From contig NC_053416.1 in assembly GCF_016859285.1 (NCBI RefSeq), positions 15,704,501-15,768,500 of the forward strand: a DNA stretch of 64,000 bases, read 5' to 3'. The DNA comes from Xiphias gladius (Eukaryota > Chordata > Actinopteri > Istiophoriformes > Xiphiidae). The position numbers and the translations under genes are program-made. The first letter of the stretch is position 1, and each line of letters begins with the position of its first letter. Positions 14,301 to 29,300 of the stretch are shown here, in pieces. Below the pieces are notes generated by a model, which ran no database searches, was not told the origin of the DNA, and worked only from the letters and a program-made list of their open reading frames with translations.

Positions 14301-17300
14301 GGCTAACTTGTTCTGTGAACAGTGACTAAACTACTTCAAGCATAATAGATGATATTGCAGTAAGAAACTGATCCAAACAGTATTTTTTTCTTCCATAATA
14401 CAACTGTCTTTTTTTCTGTAGAGGTTTCACGCCCAATGACTGGCAGGGAGGATCCCACCATATTGTACGATCTGATCTCTAGCAGCACATTACAGGACGC
14501 CTATCAAGATGGTAAATAGCACACACTCACATACTTCTTTTAATGAATAATTAGTCTTGTTCATTCACATCTGTCTTGTGTGTGTGTTCTTGATAGTGAT
14601 GAAGCTCAGACGCAAGATATATTTCACTGAGTATGCGGTGCTACTACTCCAGAGAACCATGGAAGAAGGCCAGCCAGACCTTGTGTTAAAGTGGGGGAGA
14701 AGCATATTTGAATTCCTCTCCAGGTATACTCTCACTATACAGCTCCTTCCTGATCTTTAAAAAAAAAAAAATAAATAAAAATAAAATAACAGTAAAAATT
14801 TCACCTTTAGTTTCATCATTATGGCGTCCTTTCACACCGAAATTCTTACTCGTGTAGTAAATGCTGTCTACTTATTCATGGATTTACTGTAGTTTGTTAT
14901 TGAGCTTGTTATGGAGATTTGCTGCTTTGCCTACTCTGATAAAGAGTTGACAGTATGTGAATGGTTCCTTCTTTGTCAGGCGGGACGAGGCAATGGGACT
15001 GTCTAGAAAGCGTTTGGAGGGAAACAGTCACAGTAAAAGAAGAAATAGTGTTCAGGCTCCGAAAGGAAATGAACCATCTCAGGTGAAAATACAGATATTC
15101 GCATATACATGTAGGTACACAAGGACATACAATATCCTCAGCATCTGTGCTGTACTAAACATAGGTGTATTTTTTTTGCATTACAATTATGAACAATTGT
15201 CTACCAATCAGCTGATGTGGCATCTCTCCTATTTGCAGATGATGCCCCTCTGGCATCATTGGACTCTGACCTTGCCAAGCTTAATGAGCTTCGGGTTTTC
15301 TTGAATGCACATTATTTGTGAATGGATCTCTGTGTGCTTATGTCGAACTGTTTTAAGAGACACTTTATATTGGCACTCTTAAACTACACACACACAGAGA
15401 AACAATTTTTTTATGAGCAATCTGGTTTTTGATATTGTAAAGTAGCCCCAGTATACTGTGTAGCCCATGTTCTACAAATTCTTTGTGGACTGCTCTTAAT
15501 TTTAGTGCTTCATGCATATTGTAGAAAACCACCACAACTATCTTAAGTACGGTTCATTCGGTATGCATACTAACCCTAAAGGAAGCCAGTAAAAAAACTG
15601 GAATGTACTATTTAATGATTATGTTGCAATGAATATTGTGCACTGTTTGTTGGTTTGTTTTAATATAAAATACACATATATATACTTTGTGCTGCTTTTT
15701 GAAGCAGAACAAGAACACACCTTCTCATGATGATGCAAGAAAAAAAATAAAGCAGAAAATGCGACAGAGCATGCTTCAGAGAGTGAGAACTAACAGGTAC
15801 AGTATGTATGTGTGTGTATCTGTTTGTTGGGGATGTCTTTGTTTGTGTTTGGTTGCGTGTTATTCTAGCTGTGTGTGTGGGTTCACGTAACTACTTGTGC
15901 ACTGGCCTTCTGTCCATGTGTGTAGGGAGATGCAGGCTGTGGAGAACCTGCTTACCATGATGTCGTCTGTGGTGCAACGCCACAAGAGACAGCTTCAACT
16001 GAGGAACATGTGCTGTGAGGAGAGAGTGTGGAGGTCACATCTTAACTACAGCATGGCTCAGGCACATATAGCACTGCTTTACCAGGGCCTGGATCAGCTG
16101 CATGGCGGAGTCCTGCAGCACAGGTTCAAATACAAGATACCAGCTACTTTACTTCACCTCTTCTGTGTTTTTCTGGGAACTAGTAATCAGTTTTATTGCT
16201 TACATGAATGGTTGTTTACAATTACATGTATTTGTAGTCATTATTGTTATGATTAGTGTTACAAATATAAATTATTCTACATATACTGTAAATTTATGTG
16301 TTTATGCCTGTAATATTGTGTACTGTATGTGCTTTGCTCAGGTACAGCCAGTTAAATCGCTTGTGTTTCTCTCTGGCCTACTCGGGTGTTCTGGTACGGA
16401 GGACCACACAGCAACAACAGTCTTCCAAATATGAGGTTGTTTCAGATAGAGACTCCTCTCACTCCGGGCTTAGGGATTATATGACTTCAGACAAAGACAG
16501 GCACAAAAAGGAGGGTGAGGAAAATGGTACGCTGAAAAATTAGAAGAAAACGTATCACCTGCTCCGAGTTCATCGTGTGTCCCTTTGTTTTCTTCCAACA
16601 GTTAGAGCTGATGATTGTGTCACAGAGGAGAGTTGTGAGGAGGGAGAGGACCTCTCTCAAACTGTAGAACAGCAGATTGAGATGCACAGGCGCACTGCTG
16701 CCTTGCTGCTGGACTCACTTAACAAAGCTGCTTTACATCTCCGAAGGGCCATGGTGCTTTTCACACATACATAGATGTACACTCACACACATAATGTGAC
16801 CATACAGTGTAAATCCAAGTTTGTGTATCAATGTATGAAAATCAAAAAATCTTTTAGTGTGTTTATTTTGTTGTTGTACACAGCCTGTACAATAATTTTA
16901 TTTTTTATTTTACTTTCATAATTGGTTTGTACTTATATTGTATTTTATGTATCTATTTTTAATCTTTTCCAGGTGTTGGCCCATCGTGGCAGCTACTGGA
17001 CCACTCTGCAATGTGTGTGTCAGACTGTGTGGGACCAAAGCTGCAGAATTGCCTTCCTTGTACAGACAGGAGTTCAGCTTGAACCTCACTCCCCCCTGAC
17101 AGAAGAACAGCTGCACACCACCTTCACGCAGCTACTGGTGCTGGCTACTGACCTAATCATGGACATGATGAACAAACTAAAGGTGTCACATGCAGCTATA
17201 TACACACACATAGCTTCTTGTTTAAAAACTCACACACATAATTATTCCTTTTTAATAGATAAAAACAAAAAACAAAACAAAAACAGAACCTCTAGGTTGC

Positions 17301-20300
17301 AAAGTCTGTATTGATCTTTAGGCTGTGAGTGATTGCAATGGTCACTACAGTCTGCATCTTGTGAAAATGACACAGTCCTGTTTGTGACTTTCACCTTCAT
17401 CTTTCTTCTTCATATTGATCCCTACTAGCTGTGGAGTTATTATGACAGTGACTTGACTGAGGAGGACCTAGAGTCCAGTCTTCACTATTCAGCCCCACTG
17501 GATGACAGCACCCAGGTGGACCTGCGTTGGGTCTGTACCTTGGTGTTGCACACACTGGAGCGACTTCATGAAAGTGGCAAATGGGAAAGCCTGGCCCACT
17601 TTGCCTTACTTTTCAACTCATACACACGGTGAATAAGACAGATTTTTTATTTTTATAACACACAGATTATATTGATATAATAAATCCACAATTGCAGCAA
17701 ACATGAAATTATAAATAGGCTTCTGTAGCAACATTTAAAAGACACAGAGATGAGTGGCACGCTCTTATATTTAAAGGGAATTTGAGTAGAGTTCATCAAT
17801 TTTGAAGCTTTATTAGACACAAAGAGGAGACATATATGAAGACATGAAAACACAGCACATACTCACAGTAGTGTAATAAATAGAATTATGAAAGCATTAA
17901 ATAAACACATTAACTGGATATTAACACAAAACACTGCACTTTTTTATGATCTGACATTGCCATATTTTTGTTCATTAACCTGTCACAAATCCAGTTTGCC
18001 CTAGGTGACTCTCTTAAAGAGTGCTTGGTGTGTATGTGTGTATGTGTTTGTCAGCTTGTATCACTCATGTTGTGGGGACATAAATCTGTTTACAAAGTTA
18101 CATCGTGGGGACTTGACTTCCCTTTTGGGAAAAAAAGCAAGTTCCATTGAAGTAAATCATTACATTTTCCAGTGAAGACTTAGTTTAATGTTAGGTTTAG
18201 GTCAAAGTTATGTTTAGGGTTAGGGTTAGGCAAGTATTGGATATGGTTAGGATGAGTGTCCAGGAAATTGATGTAAGTCAATGTAATGTCCTCTGAAGTG
18301 ATGGAAACATGACTGTGTGTGAGTGTGTGTGTGTGTGTGTGTCTGTGTGTGCGTGCGTGTGTGTTTCTGTACGTCTATATCAGGGAACGTTATGCCTTGA
18401 TCGTAACTCCTCTACTAGTCCATGCTCAGAGGAGGCTGGTTGAAAGGATTAGTTGGTTTGGAGGACCTGCAGTTCCACAACCACACCATGTCAAGACACA
18501 GAACGCCACTGGCAAGGAGGTAGCACATACCTACACACAAAAACGTTTTTTTTTTCATTTGTGATTTGATATCTTATTATTCTTCTTTAAACAAATGTAG
18601 TTAAAAAGTAAAAGGAAAAACTCAGTATGAAGTCAGATGATAATCTCTTCTACAGTTTTATCAGCACCATAGAATCTGAAAACATACATCATGGGCTTTT
18701 GACCATGATGTATGTTTGACCACCACTATAATAACTAATTTATTAATATATTTTGCATACACTTATGCATTGTGTGCATTACCCCATATGTGCTTATATG
18801 TGGTGCTGTCTTTTTTATATTTTAGGTAACTTGCCAGAGCTACGCAGGCTGCCAGCTGCTCAGTGGGTGGACCCCCCACCATGCACAGCAACCACCCATT
18901 CTCAAAAAGGCAGCACTCACAAACTCCACTCCTCAACATGCAGAGGAGCTTAAAGGTTTGAACAACCAGCTTCACTCAAGTCAGAATACTTGAGTCACAC
19001 AAACAGTTGTTTGAAGTAAATGATGATGAGTGCCCTACAATTTAAATCCTCCAAATATTACAAAATAACATAGGAATGGTGGAATGGTGAGATACTATGG
19101 TAAGAATTGTACAAAATTACCAGAAAGTTACATGGAACAGAAATGACAGAGATGAAACAATTATGGACAGGTTGTGTTTGCATGGATAATGTTTTCATGC
19201 ATATACTATATGTCCTGTGTCTAAGGTGCAGAAATACAGCACTCCTTGTCCCTTGTGTGCATTCCCCTGGATGTAGAGGACACACTGAGGTGTTACCATC
19301 AAGCTCTAGAGAGAAGACCACATTGTCTTCGGGTCTTCCAGCATAGTCACTCATTACTGTTGCTGCTTCAGGCATACACACAGCCCTGTGAGTTCAGTTC
19401 TGATTGTGTGAACAAGTGCATTCATACAACAACTGTTTCAAACTCACATTTTGCACTGCCCGTGTTTCTCTCCAGGCTTTGCAGCACAGTTGCGACACTG
19501 TCAGAGCGCAAGTCTCAGCCATTCTGCAAGCCTGGTGGATTTCAGTCCCTTAGTTATGCCAACTCCAAACATCCAACCTTGTGACCTGACAGAGGAAGAG
19601 TACAGTACTCCAAATGCTCTCTACAGCCTCCCTATCAGCACTGACCACATGCCGACTGTCACTGCTGCATACTCCAACTCCATTAGTAAGAACACAAAAT
19701 ACTTAATAAGCACCCAGCAAGACTTCTATAGCACACTTTACTTGAAAAAGGCAAGTATTGACATGTTGTCAAAAGGTGGGGCATTGAGTTAGTGTGTTAT
19801 AGAGAGTACCAGCTCACTGGATGACAAGACAATAGCATGGAATATCTAGATAAAGTATGTGTCAGGCTGTCGAGGTCATAAAGGTTTTACTTTCCTTCTC
19901 ATTCTCATCTAACATTTTTCAGAGTATCTCCAGGCCAACAGTCATGACTCCCTCAGAGTTTTGGCACTGCATGACATGGGAAACCTACATTTCTACAATG
20001 GAAACAGAAGGTTAGAAATTAGTTTTATCCCTAGAGTGCATATGTATGTGTGTTGAAGCAAGCCTACATCCTTTTATTGTATGCATTCACCTGCAATTAT
20101 ACAGCAAAAATGTGTAAGTCGAGCTTTTCATGATTTTCCTTACATTCTTATGATCATTTAATTCCTGCCTGTGTTTTATCTTCAGGGCAGCACACTCATA
20201 CTGGAGTAAAGCTGTGGATTGTGCCTTACGGAGCTCAGGTGCAGTAGAGAAATGGGATGGCTTGTCATTTGGAAGTGGCTCCCTGCAACAAACCCTGAAA

Positions 20301-23300
20301 CAGGCTGGCATTTGGGGATGTCTACAGGCTGCTGGGCTCACTGCTAAGATTGCACAGTAGGTTTCAGTGAAGTGTATCATTGATTTGATGTGTTTATTGT
20401 GTGTGTTACAAACATATGCTTTTAAAACTTACTTGCTCCTGAGGGATGTGTTTTGATCTACAGGCTTATCTTAACTTCTGATATCAGCCAGCGGACCAAG
20501 TGCTGTCTCCTTTCTGCTCACCTCTTTAAGGTAATATTTAAGGCAATATTAATCTCTCTCTTCACAAACATGGTTTTTATTTTTGGTTGCTGAATGCACT
20601 ATTTCAGGAATGATGACAGGAGATGTTTTTTGCTTTAATGACTGTATGTTATATTGTGTGTGTATTTGTGCATTTATTCCAACATGACTGCTTGTTTTTG
20701 ACCCATTTCCCTAGTGTGTGCTGTGCTGCTCCCTGGCTCAACCCCAAGATGATCTCAAGTATGCCTCCCACAGCATCGGAGATGAACTGCTCCCTGGAGT
20801 TGACCTTTTCTCTGAAGCTCACAGGGTTCAACTCGGTACCACTGTAACCAGCCTTAACTTCATCTGCCACTGGCTTTTCACCACAGGCTACTACATCACG
20901 GTACACACATAAGCAATGTCTGTCTGTCCTCCCTTTTTACTGTAATGCTCAAGATACATTACAATACTTAGTGTTAAACTATGTTTGTAATTTCAGCTAC
21001 TGCCCATACTAGCTCTTTACCTACATTTTGTGGGGACTGTGTGCAGAGATGTGCAACACACTGTGGAGGGCAAAATACTTAAGGTCAGCATTTGTGTTGT
21101 CTGCTATATGTACATGTGAATGTTTTTCCTCTCATGGTTCTGGTGGAGTTTTTAATCTGGGCTGATGTTTTCTGCAGATACGTGCCCTTACTGAACTGTG
21201 TCTGTTTACTGAAGCTGCAAAGGAGGCAGTTCAGCTCACACAAGGAATAGGTGTCCTTCTGCCTCATGGACACTACATTGCCAAAGACGATTGCCAAGTA
21301 TGAACACATACACATATGTCCCTCTTTGTCTTTTTCTCTCTTATCCTGTGTCAGTTGGTAATATTACAAGGTGTTGCATCCCACTGTTGTTGCCATACTC
21401 TACGAACTGTATACTTTTAGTAACAATTTTGGCCTTGTGTTTGTAATACTATAAATCTGAATCTTTCATGGAATTTGTGAACAAATGGGTTGTTTACCTG
21501 CCAACCTCTTAGAGACGCACATGTACCCATTGCTTCAGATCTAATTTAAACATTAGTGGGAGACAGACTGTACATTATTTCTGGAAGTCTGCCATGTCAG
21601 CTTTGCAAAATATATGTTCTTGTGCTGCCTCTTCACAGTATTGAAAGTATTGTTATTTTGTTTGTTTATACATGCCATTATCTGAATGCATGCCATTATC
21701 TGAATAGATATTAAACATTGTGCTTATTTTGCAGCCTGGGAAGACGTTCTACAGCAACAAGTCTCTCCTGGACAATGCTGAGGTACTTTCTATATGGGAT
21801 TTCTTTAGATTTCTGAATAAGAACTAGGGGCATTTTACCAGTATTATTATGTCAATATTCTAATTTAAATGTAAAATTAATCTTACAGTGTTAATCTTAT
21901 AGTGTAGAAGGTCACATAAATCATTCTTAAACGGAAGAACCATACTGCCACAGTTTGTATGGTGCAGGTGCAATTTGCTCTTGACATGATAGAATATCTC
22001 CCACACTCGGGCTTCCCAACACATTTGAGAATATAATTCCAAATCATCTAAATGCAGACAAATACTTACACACCCTTCTAGCAGAAGGAAAAAAAACACT
22101 ATATTGACTTGTTCTCTGTCTCTGTGCTGCTGTTTCAGCAGTGTATTTGACAAATTAAAAAAATACATATGTTTTTCTTTTACAAAAAGATGCTTACTTA
22201 ACTTGCTTACTACATTGTTTTTTGTGAATGTACTCTGTGTGTATTTGGTGCTTGTGGTTAGGCTTTGGAAGAACTTGTGAACTGTGACTGTGCTCCAGTG
22301 GTCCAAACGATATATGGATCCACATTGTGCCTTCGATTCAACCTGGCTCGTATTCAACTAGTCCTGGCACTCAGTAACACTGTACATGGCCCTCCTGTGC
22401 CAGGTCTGTAAGCGAGAATATTTTCTTCTCTCTTTTATTTATGTTGGGTTTTTTTTTTTATATCATGTGACATCTATCATTGGAGTAGGGTAGGAGACAT
22501 ACTATTAAACTATCATACATTTATTGAACATTGGAACATGCCCTTTTGTGTTTTCCATTTCTCCTGATATCCAGCATCCAAGATGTCTATGTCTATATCT
22601 TCTTGAGATAAACATGCCTTGATTCTTAGAAATAGAATCAGTTTACCGCCAAGATTGGTTATTTAGTGCGTAAAATAGTTAAAAGTCATTTTAAAATTTT
22701 TAGATATGAGTAACCAACTTTAGTCTCATAGGATTAAAAGAGATTGGTTCACTTCATCATGAGGAACATCTTCATATACACTGGTCTGTAAGACTAACTA
22801 TTCAATTATATTCGTCATTTTCGTCATTCTGTGCTGTCATTATGTACTAAAGCGTTCACATTCATTTTAAATATAAATAACTTGATTTCATTCTAAAAGA
22901 GCCACCGTGGATGGAACCATTTTTATGCACACAGTGGGAATGTCTTACAGATTCTGTTGAAGGAGAGGCTTGTGCCAGCATAACAAGTTGTTCAGTGAAC
23001 TCAAAACAGCATGAACAGGACAGACTGGACACTGAGAGCACCTGTCTTAAGACAGATAAGCCAAAAGTGCTAGATCTGGATACAGAGAAGGAGAAGCTCA
23101 CTCCAGAAAGGATTAAGGTGAGACTTCCTGGGGATTTTTCATTAGATCTTTACTTCAGGTGTTTGGCAATTCGTGTAATTTCTGCATTTCACTGTTTTAA
23201 TCTTGTCACTTTACAGTAAATATGGAGCATCATTTTCTCTAACTTGTGTTAACTTGCCCATATCCGTCATCTCCTCTGTCGTAGTTCCTTTTGTTAGAGG

Positions 23301-26300
23301 GAGCGTCCTCCTTGTTGCACTCAGTTTCACAGCAGCTCACATCTCAGTGCTGTAGTGAAATGGAAAACCTGGAACTGGCAATAGAGTCCAATCTTCTAAA
23401 GGCCAATCTCTACCATCAGCAGCGACATACTGCACTTAGGTACAGTGGCCTAATGCATGTGTACTGTGTGTGTTTGCTTATGTTTTTACTTCCTGACTAT
23501 CCTAACCATTTAACTATTCTCCTTCAGTTCTGAGATGGCAGTTTCATCCTTGGTGCTGCTGCAGACGTCTCCTGTAATCATGAGAGGATCCATACCTGGC
23601 TCTCAGAAACCTGTGTCTGAGCTCCCACATCCCAGGGCTCGAAGTGAACGGGTAACGTATTTATATAGATTAGTTTGAACAAAGTTCAAGCATTTGAAAT
23701 CCTTACCTCTATACAGCCCTTACCCCTATACAGTCTCAGTCTCGTAAACGTAACAATATTACAACCAACAGAACTGCCTGAAATGAAACTTCTGTCAACA
23801 TAAAATCAGTACCTCTGAATGTGTTAGCAGCTAAAATGTGATAATGTCGCCTTTTTTCATTTAAAATATTCACATAACCACACAGGGGCAGTCGAATGGT
23901 GATTGTACATGGTGTGTGTGTATGTATGTGTCACTATATGTCTTATATCCCTGTCTACAGGGCAGTAAAGATTGCAGTGTGTCAAACGCTCTCCATGGAG
24001 ACTGTCCCAGAGCAATTGAGGCAAGTGAGAGAATTGGAGTTTCTCTGTGGCTGCGTTGCCGCCTGGCTCTGGTCCGCAGCATGACTGCACACATCCCTGA
24101 CACCACTGTCCTTTTTCCAGGTCCGGTCAAGTGTTGTGTTGCTGTTTCATTTTTTTCTGGATGGTGTGTTGTGGGCTAAAACAATTTGACTAGTGTCATA
24201 ACGATCTCAAATGTCAAGTGATCTTCCCTTCTATGTGAACTACTACGGGATGTACACTTGAAAAACAGGATTATTTTACTTTGTTCCTTTACATTATTTC
24301 ACATAACACAGCTTGGTATATTATGTCCAGTTTGCTGCATAAAAGTTAGTGAAAGAATTATGAGGAATTATTAAATCTGTGTGTATGTGTGTGTCTATAT
24401 GTACATATAAATGTGTGTGGGGTGGTGTTGTATTTTTAAGGTAAGAACGTTTATGAGGAGGCAGCTCGGGTGATACAGGAGGGTCTTGACGAATGTGCAC
24501 TGTGGGGAGACCTCGATAGTCAAGCCCTTTTGATGGTCGAAGCTGCGGAATTGGAAGCACAGAGAGGCAAGACAGATGACAGCATGGCAGTGCTGCAGGT
24601 ACCAACACAGACACACACAGACACTTTTCTCGTCACTTTTTATTTATAAAAGTTTTAGTATATTTTACAAAAGAAAGAGAGAAAACGTTATTAAAGCATG
24701 GAAACCAAGTTGGTTATAGACTTCTTAGTCTACTGAATTTCTGTCCATATTGTCATTGGATTTAGGCAGATATTACAGCGGCCTTGTTGGCTGCAGTGAA
24801 GGTTATCCATTTTTCAGATTATCTTGGGAAGGATTCCTCAGGGGAAACGTCAGTTTTTCCATCACATATATTTATATCCTTTAGTATTTCCATCTGTTGT
24901 TTAAGACTGGGAGATTCCTTTTTATTACCAGTTTTTACCAGTTACTGCTTTTTTGCAGGCAACCTGTAGAATTTTACATAGATGCAGATCACTTGTTAAC
25001 ACAACTTATTCTGTTATCAGCTCAGATACAATATCTTTCCGTCTTTCTGCCCTTAGCATGTCTCAACCTAAAATGCCTCTAAGGGTTAAAGATATTTTCT
25101 CGCAAAATAGAAATCTTTTCACATGACCAGAAAATGTGGAAATTAGTAGCGTTTATGTGCCCAGACAATCTCCAACATTGCGGTTGGGTACAGAGTTGTT
25201 TATTTTTAATGTAAAGTGTGATGAAAAAGCAAATTAAATTTTTTCAACTAAATTCCCTCCATTTCCTGGAGTTTGTAGATGTGTGTTGTTTTACGAACAC
25301 AGAATGCCAATCCCACTCTGATATTTCTAAATTTAGTCCTGGACTATTGTCTTTATGGGTCTGTAAACCCTGACGTAGTTTCAAAATGATTCTTAAATTT
25401 GTCTCTCTATGTGCTTAGACCAGTAAGCCAATCACTTTCAAGGCCTCATCGCATAACTTGTTTTTCATTTATTGTACATAATCCCTGAGTTGTACATAGA
25501 GGATTTAAATAAATCTTTGTTTTCAAGATTAAATTCCTTTTGTCAGTTAATTAAAACTCTAAATTCTCTACTTTGGATTAATGTGTGCAGGGCAGTTATG
25601 CCTTTGTTTTCCATTGAATCTTATGTCAGAAGTTCCAGGTTTGGATTTTGGGTCTAAAGTAGTGTTTGAATTACTGGAGGAGAGGGTGGGCCTAGCTCCT
25701 CCATAGGAGACCTCACCTCCCCGAGAAACAACAAAATTTGGAGTTGGGTGATTCCTCATAAGACAATAATAACCACTAGAATTGTGAATACCACAATGAA
25801 TGATATAAGAAATACATCAAATCCTTTCATCAGTAATTTTGAATGTGTGTGAGTAACTCTGCCCTGGTCAGTGTGGCTGTCTTAACCTTCTGTCAAAAAC
25901 ATGTGTAACATGATTGATTTGGACATGTGATGGGCAATTCTTAATGACCAGTCCATTCCGTGTTGGCCATGGAGCACACCTTTTGCCAGTGCATTTAATT
26001 CAGTGACCTCTTTCTGATAATTTCTCCTTTCCCTTAAAGCTGATAATTCCCCTGTCCATCACTATGCAGTGAAGGCGTAACTGCCTTCCTTAATCACAAA
26101 GCTTTGTGAAGAGGGCTTCTTCTTTATTTCAGCCACAAAAAAAGATTTCAGAATGGAGGTACAAAACACCGTGCCATGGCAGTTTTTTCATGCGGTGACG
26201 CACTAGTTATGTGCAAACAGGCTCAGATTTCGTAGCGCCGAGATTTTTTTGTAATGTCTCTTTGTTATATTTGTTCACAGGTGGCTATACCTTAATAAAG

Positions 26301-29300
26301 TCTCTCTCTCTCTCTCCCTCTTTCCGACCTCCCCTCCTGATTTTTTATAAAAGATCTATTGCCTCCAAATCAGTCATCTAACCATTAAATAAGTTTGCCT
26401 TTTAACGTTACTTAAGCTGTATACACTCAGTTTGCAGTTTAAAAGGTAGAGCTACCTATAAGTAATGCATTCTACTACAACAGCTATACATTACATCCTA
26501 AATTCATGAAGTTTTGTTCAAACTGTTTTACAGAGGTGTTGATTTTACTTTATGATCAGTTTGGAATCATTTCTGGTACTGTTGAACTGTGCATTATACA
26601 GAGAGGTGTGTCTGTTATTTATCCTACCCTCGTTGATGTAAATACTGTGGACAAACTGATAGATATAACTGTGCCTGACTGTAACTGAAAGGCTCAAACG
26701 CTTTTTTGACATTTACCTATTATTTCATTACTTTCACCGTTAAGTTTATTTTGATACATAGTATGTAGAGGAGGAGTTTTGGAGATGAAGTGTAAAGTTA
26801 AAGTCAAAGAAATGCAACAAAAGAGTAAACCTTTCTGCTGTTGACGTTACCTGGATTCAAACCAGGGTTGCTGCAGCCACAACGCAGAATACTAACCACT
26901 ATACGATCACGGCCACTTGGTAGTTGAGTGCCTCGTTGTGATAGCATTTTTCCAGCTCTGAATATCAAAGGTACTACTGTTTTATCTCTACGGGTGTTCC
27001 GTAATTAGTTACACAAAGAGTCAAGTTTAAAGGATGATTTATCTAGCATTGTTGAATATAGTCTTCATGGAAAAATTTTGTCTTTAAAATTAAGGTGACT
27101 GGTGAGTAAAACTCAAAAAGAGCATGATAACTGTCACTAATGGATTGAGATGCATTCTAGCAGATGTTGAAAGGCCCTTTACTCATCATTTTGCTGCTTT
27201 CAGCTGTTAATTTGTTTGGACACACAGTAAGTAGAGGAGGAGTATACGATCACGGCCACTTGGGAGATTTTGAGTTTTGGAGATGAAGCACTAGCAATAT
27301 GTTATAGTTTACCTCGAGCTAGCCAGGAGTCGAACCTAGAATCTTCTGATCCGTAGTCAGACGCGTTATCCATTGCGCCACTAGCCTTACCTTTTTTGAA
27401 TTATTAGAACAGGTTGGGCGTCAAGGGATAGCAAGATTACAGTTGGGGTCTTGTGTTTTGTAGACAAGTGCAGAGAATGCTGACCCACTGACCTGTATTG
27501 TTGGACAATAAGGAGCCACATTCAGGAAAATGTGCGTGATCAGTCCAGTTTAAAACTTTGTAAATGGAAGCAGAGGCTGGAGTATATTATGTACCAGGAC
27601 AAAGAGTACAGCTCTCTGCTGTTGCCGTGACCAGATTCAAACCTGGGATGCTGCGGCCACAACGCAGAGTACTAACCACTATACGATCACGGCCACTTGG
27701 TAGTTGAGTGCCTCGTTGTTGTGATAGCATTTTTCCAGCTCTGAATATCAAAGGTACTACTGTTTTATCTCTACGGGTGTTCCTTAATTAGTTACACAAA
27801 GAGTCAAGTTTAAAGGATGATTTATCTAGCATTGTTGAATATAGTCTTCATGGAAAAATTTTGTCTTCAATATTAAGGTGACTGGTGAGTAAAACTCAAA
27901 AAGAGCATGATAACTGTCACTAATGGATTGAGATGCATTCTAGCAGATGTTGAAAGGCCCTTTACTCATCATTTTGCTGCTTTCAGCTGTTAATTTGTTT
28001 GGACACACACTAAGTAGAGGAGTATATGATCACGGCCACTTGGGAGATTTTGAGTTTTGGAGATGAAGCACTAGCGATATGTTATAGTTTACTTTGAGCT
28101 AGCCAGGAGTCGAAACTAGAATCTTCTGATCCGTAGTCAGACGCATTATCCATTGCGCCACTAGCCCTACCTGTTTTGAATTATTAGAACAGGTTGGGCG
28201 TCAAGGGATAGCAAGTTAACAGTTGGGGTCTTGTGTTTTGTAGACAAGTGCAGAGAATGCTGACCCACTGACCTGTATTGTTGGACAATAAGGAGCCACA
28301 TTCAGGAAAATGTGCGTGATCTGTCCAGTTTAAAACTTTGTAAATGGAAGCAGAGGCTGGAGTATATTATGTACCAGGACAAAAGAGTACAGCTCTCTGC
28401 TGTTGCCGTGACCAGTTGAACCACGTTGCTGCGGCCTGGCAGAGTACTAACCACTATACGATCACGGCCACTTGGTAGCTGAGTGCCTCGTTGTTGTCAT
28501 AGCATTTTTCCAGCTCTGAATATCAAAGGTACTACTGTTTTATCTCTACGGGTGTTCCTTAATTAGTTACACAAAGAGTCAAGTTTAAAGGATGATTTAT
28601 CTAGCATTGTTGAATATAGTCTTCATGGAAAAATTTTGTCTTCAATATTAAGGTGACTGGTGAGTAAAACTCAAAAAGAGCATGATAACTGTCACTAATG
28701 GATTGAGATGCATTCTAGCAGATGTTGAAAGGCCCTTTACTCATCATTTTGCTGCTTTCAGCTGTTAATTTGTTTGGACACACAGTAAGTAGAGGAGGAG
28801 TATACGATCACGGCCACTTGGGAGATTTTGAGTTTTGGAGATGAAGCACTAGCAATATGTTAAAGTTTACCTCGAGCTAGCCAGGAGTCGAACCTAGAAT
28901 CTTCTGATCCGTAGTCAGACGCGTTATCCATTGCGCCACTAGCCCTACCTGTTTAGGATTATTAGAACAGGTTGGGCGTCAAGGCATAGCAAGTTAACAG
29001 TTGGGGTCTTGTGTTTTGTAGACAAGTGCAGAGAATGCTGACCCACTGACCTGTATTGTTGGACAATAAGGAGCCACATTCAGGAAAATGTGCGTGATCT
29101 GTCCAGTTTAAAACTTTGTAAATGGAAGCAGAGGCTGGAGTATATTATGTACCAGGACAAAAGAGTACAGCTCTCTGCTGTTGCCGTGACCCAGATTCGA
29201 ACCACGTTGCTGCGGCCACAACGCAGAGTACTAACCACTATACGATCACGGCCACTTGGTAGTTGAGTGCCTCGTTGTTGTGATAGCATTTTTCCAGCTC

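Noticed and set aside
15236..15304. Apparent extra CFAP54 exon after CTATTTGCAG (ATGATGCCCCTC...)
   Set aside because: In the phase left by exon 31 it runs into TGA within about 22 codons, and exon 31 joins exon 32 (15708) perfectly. Another frame looks like a short reverse-transcriptase scrap instead.
18216..18231. TTAGGG-like telomere repeats
   Set aside because: Fewer than three units, embedded in a common dispersed fish repeat beside a GT microsatellite; no evidence of a telomere fusion.
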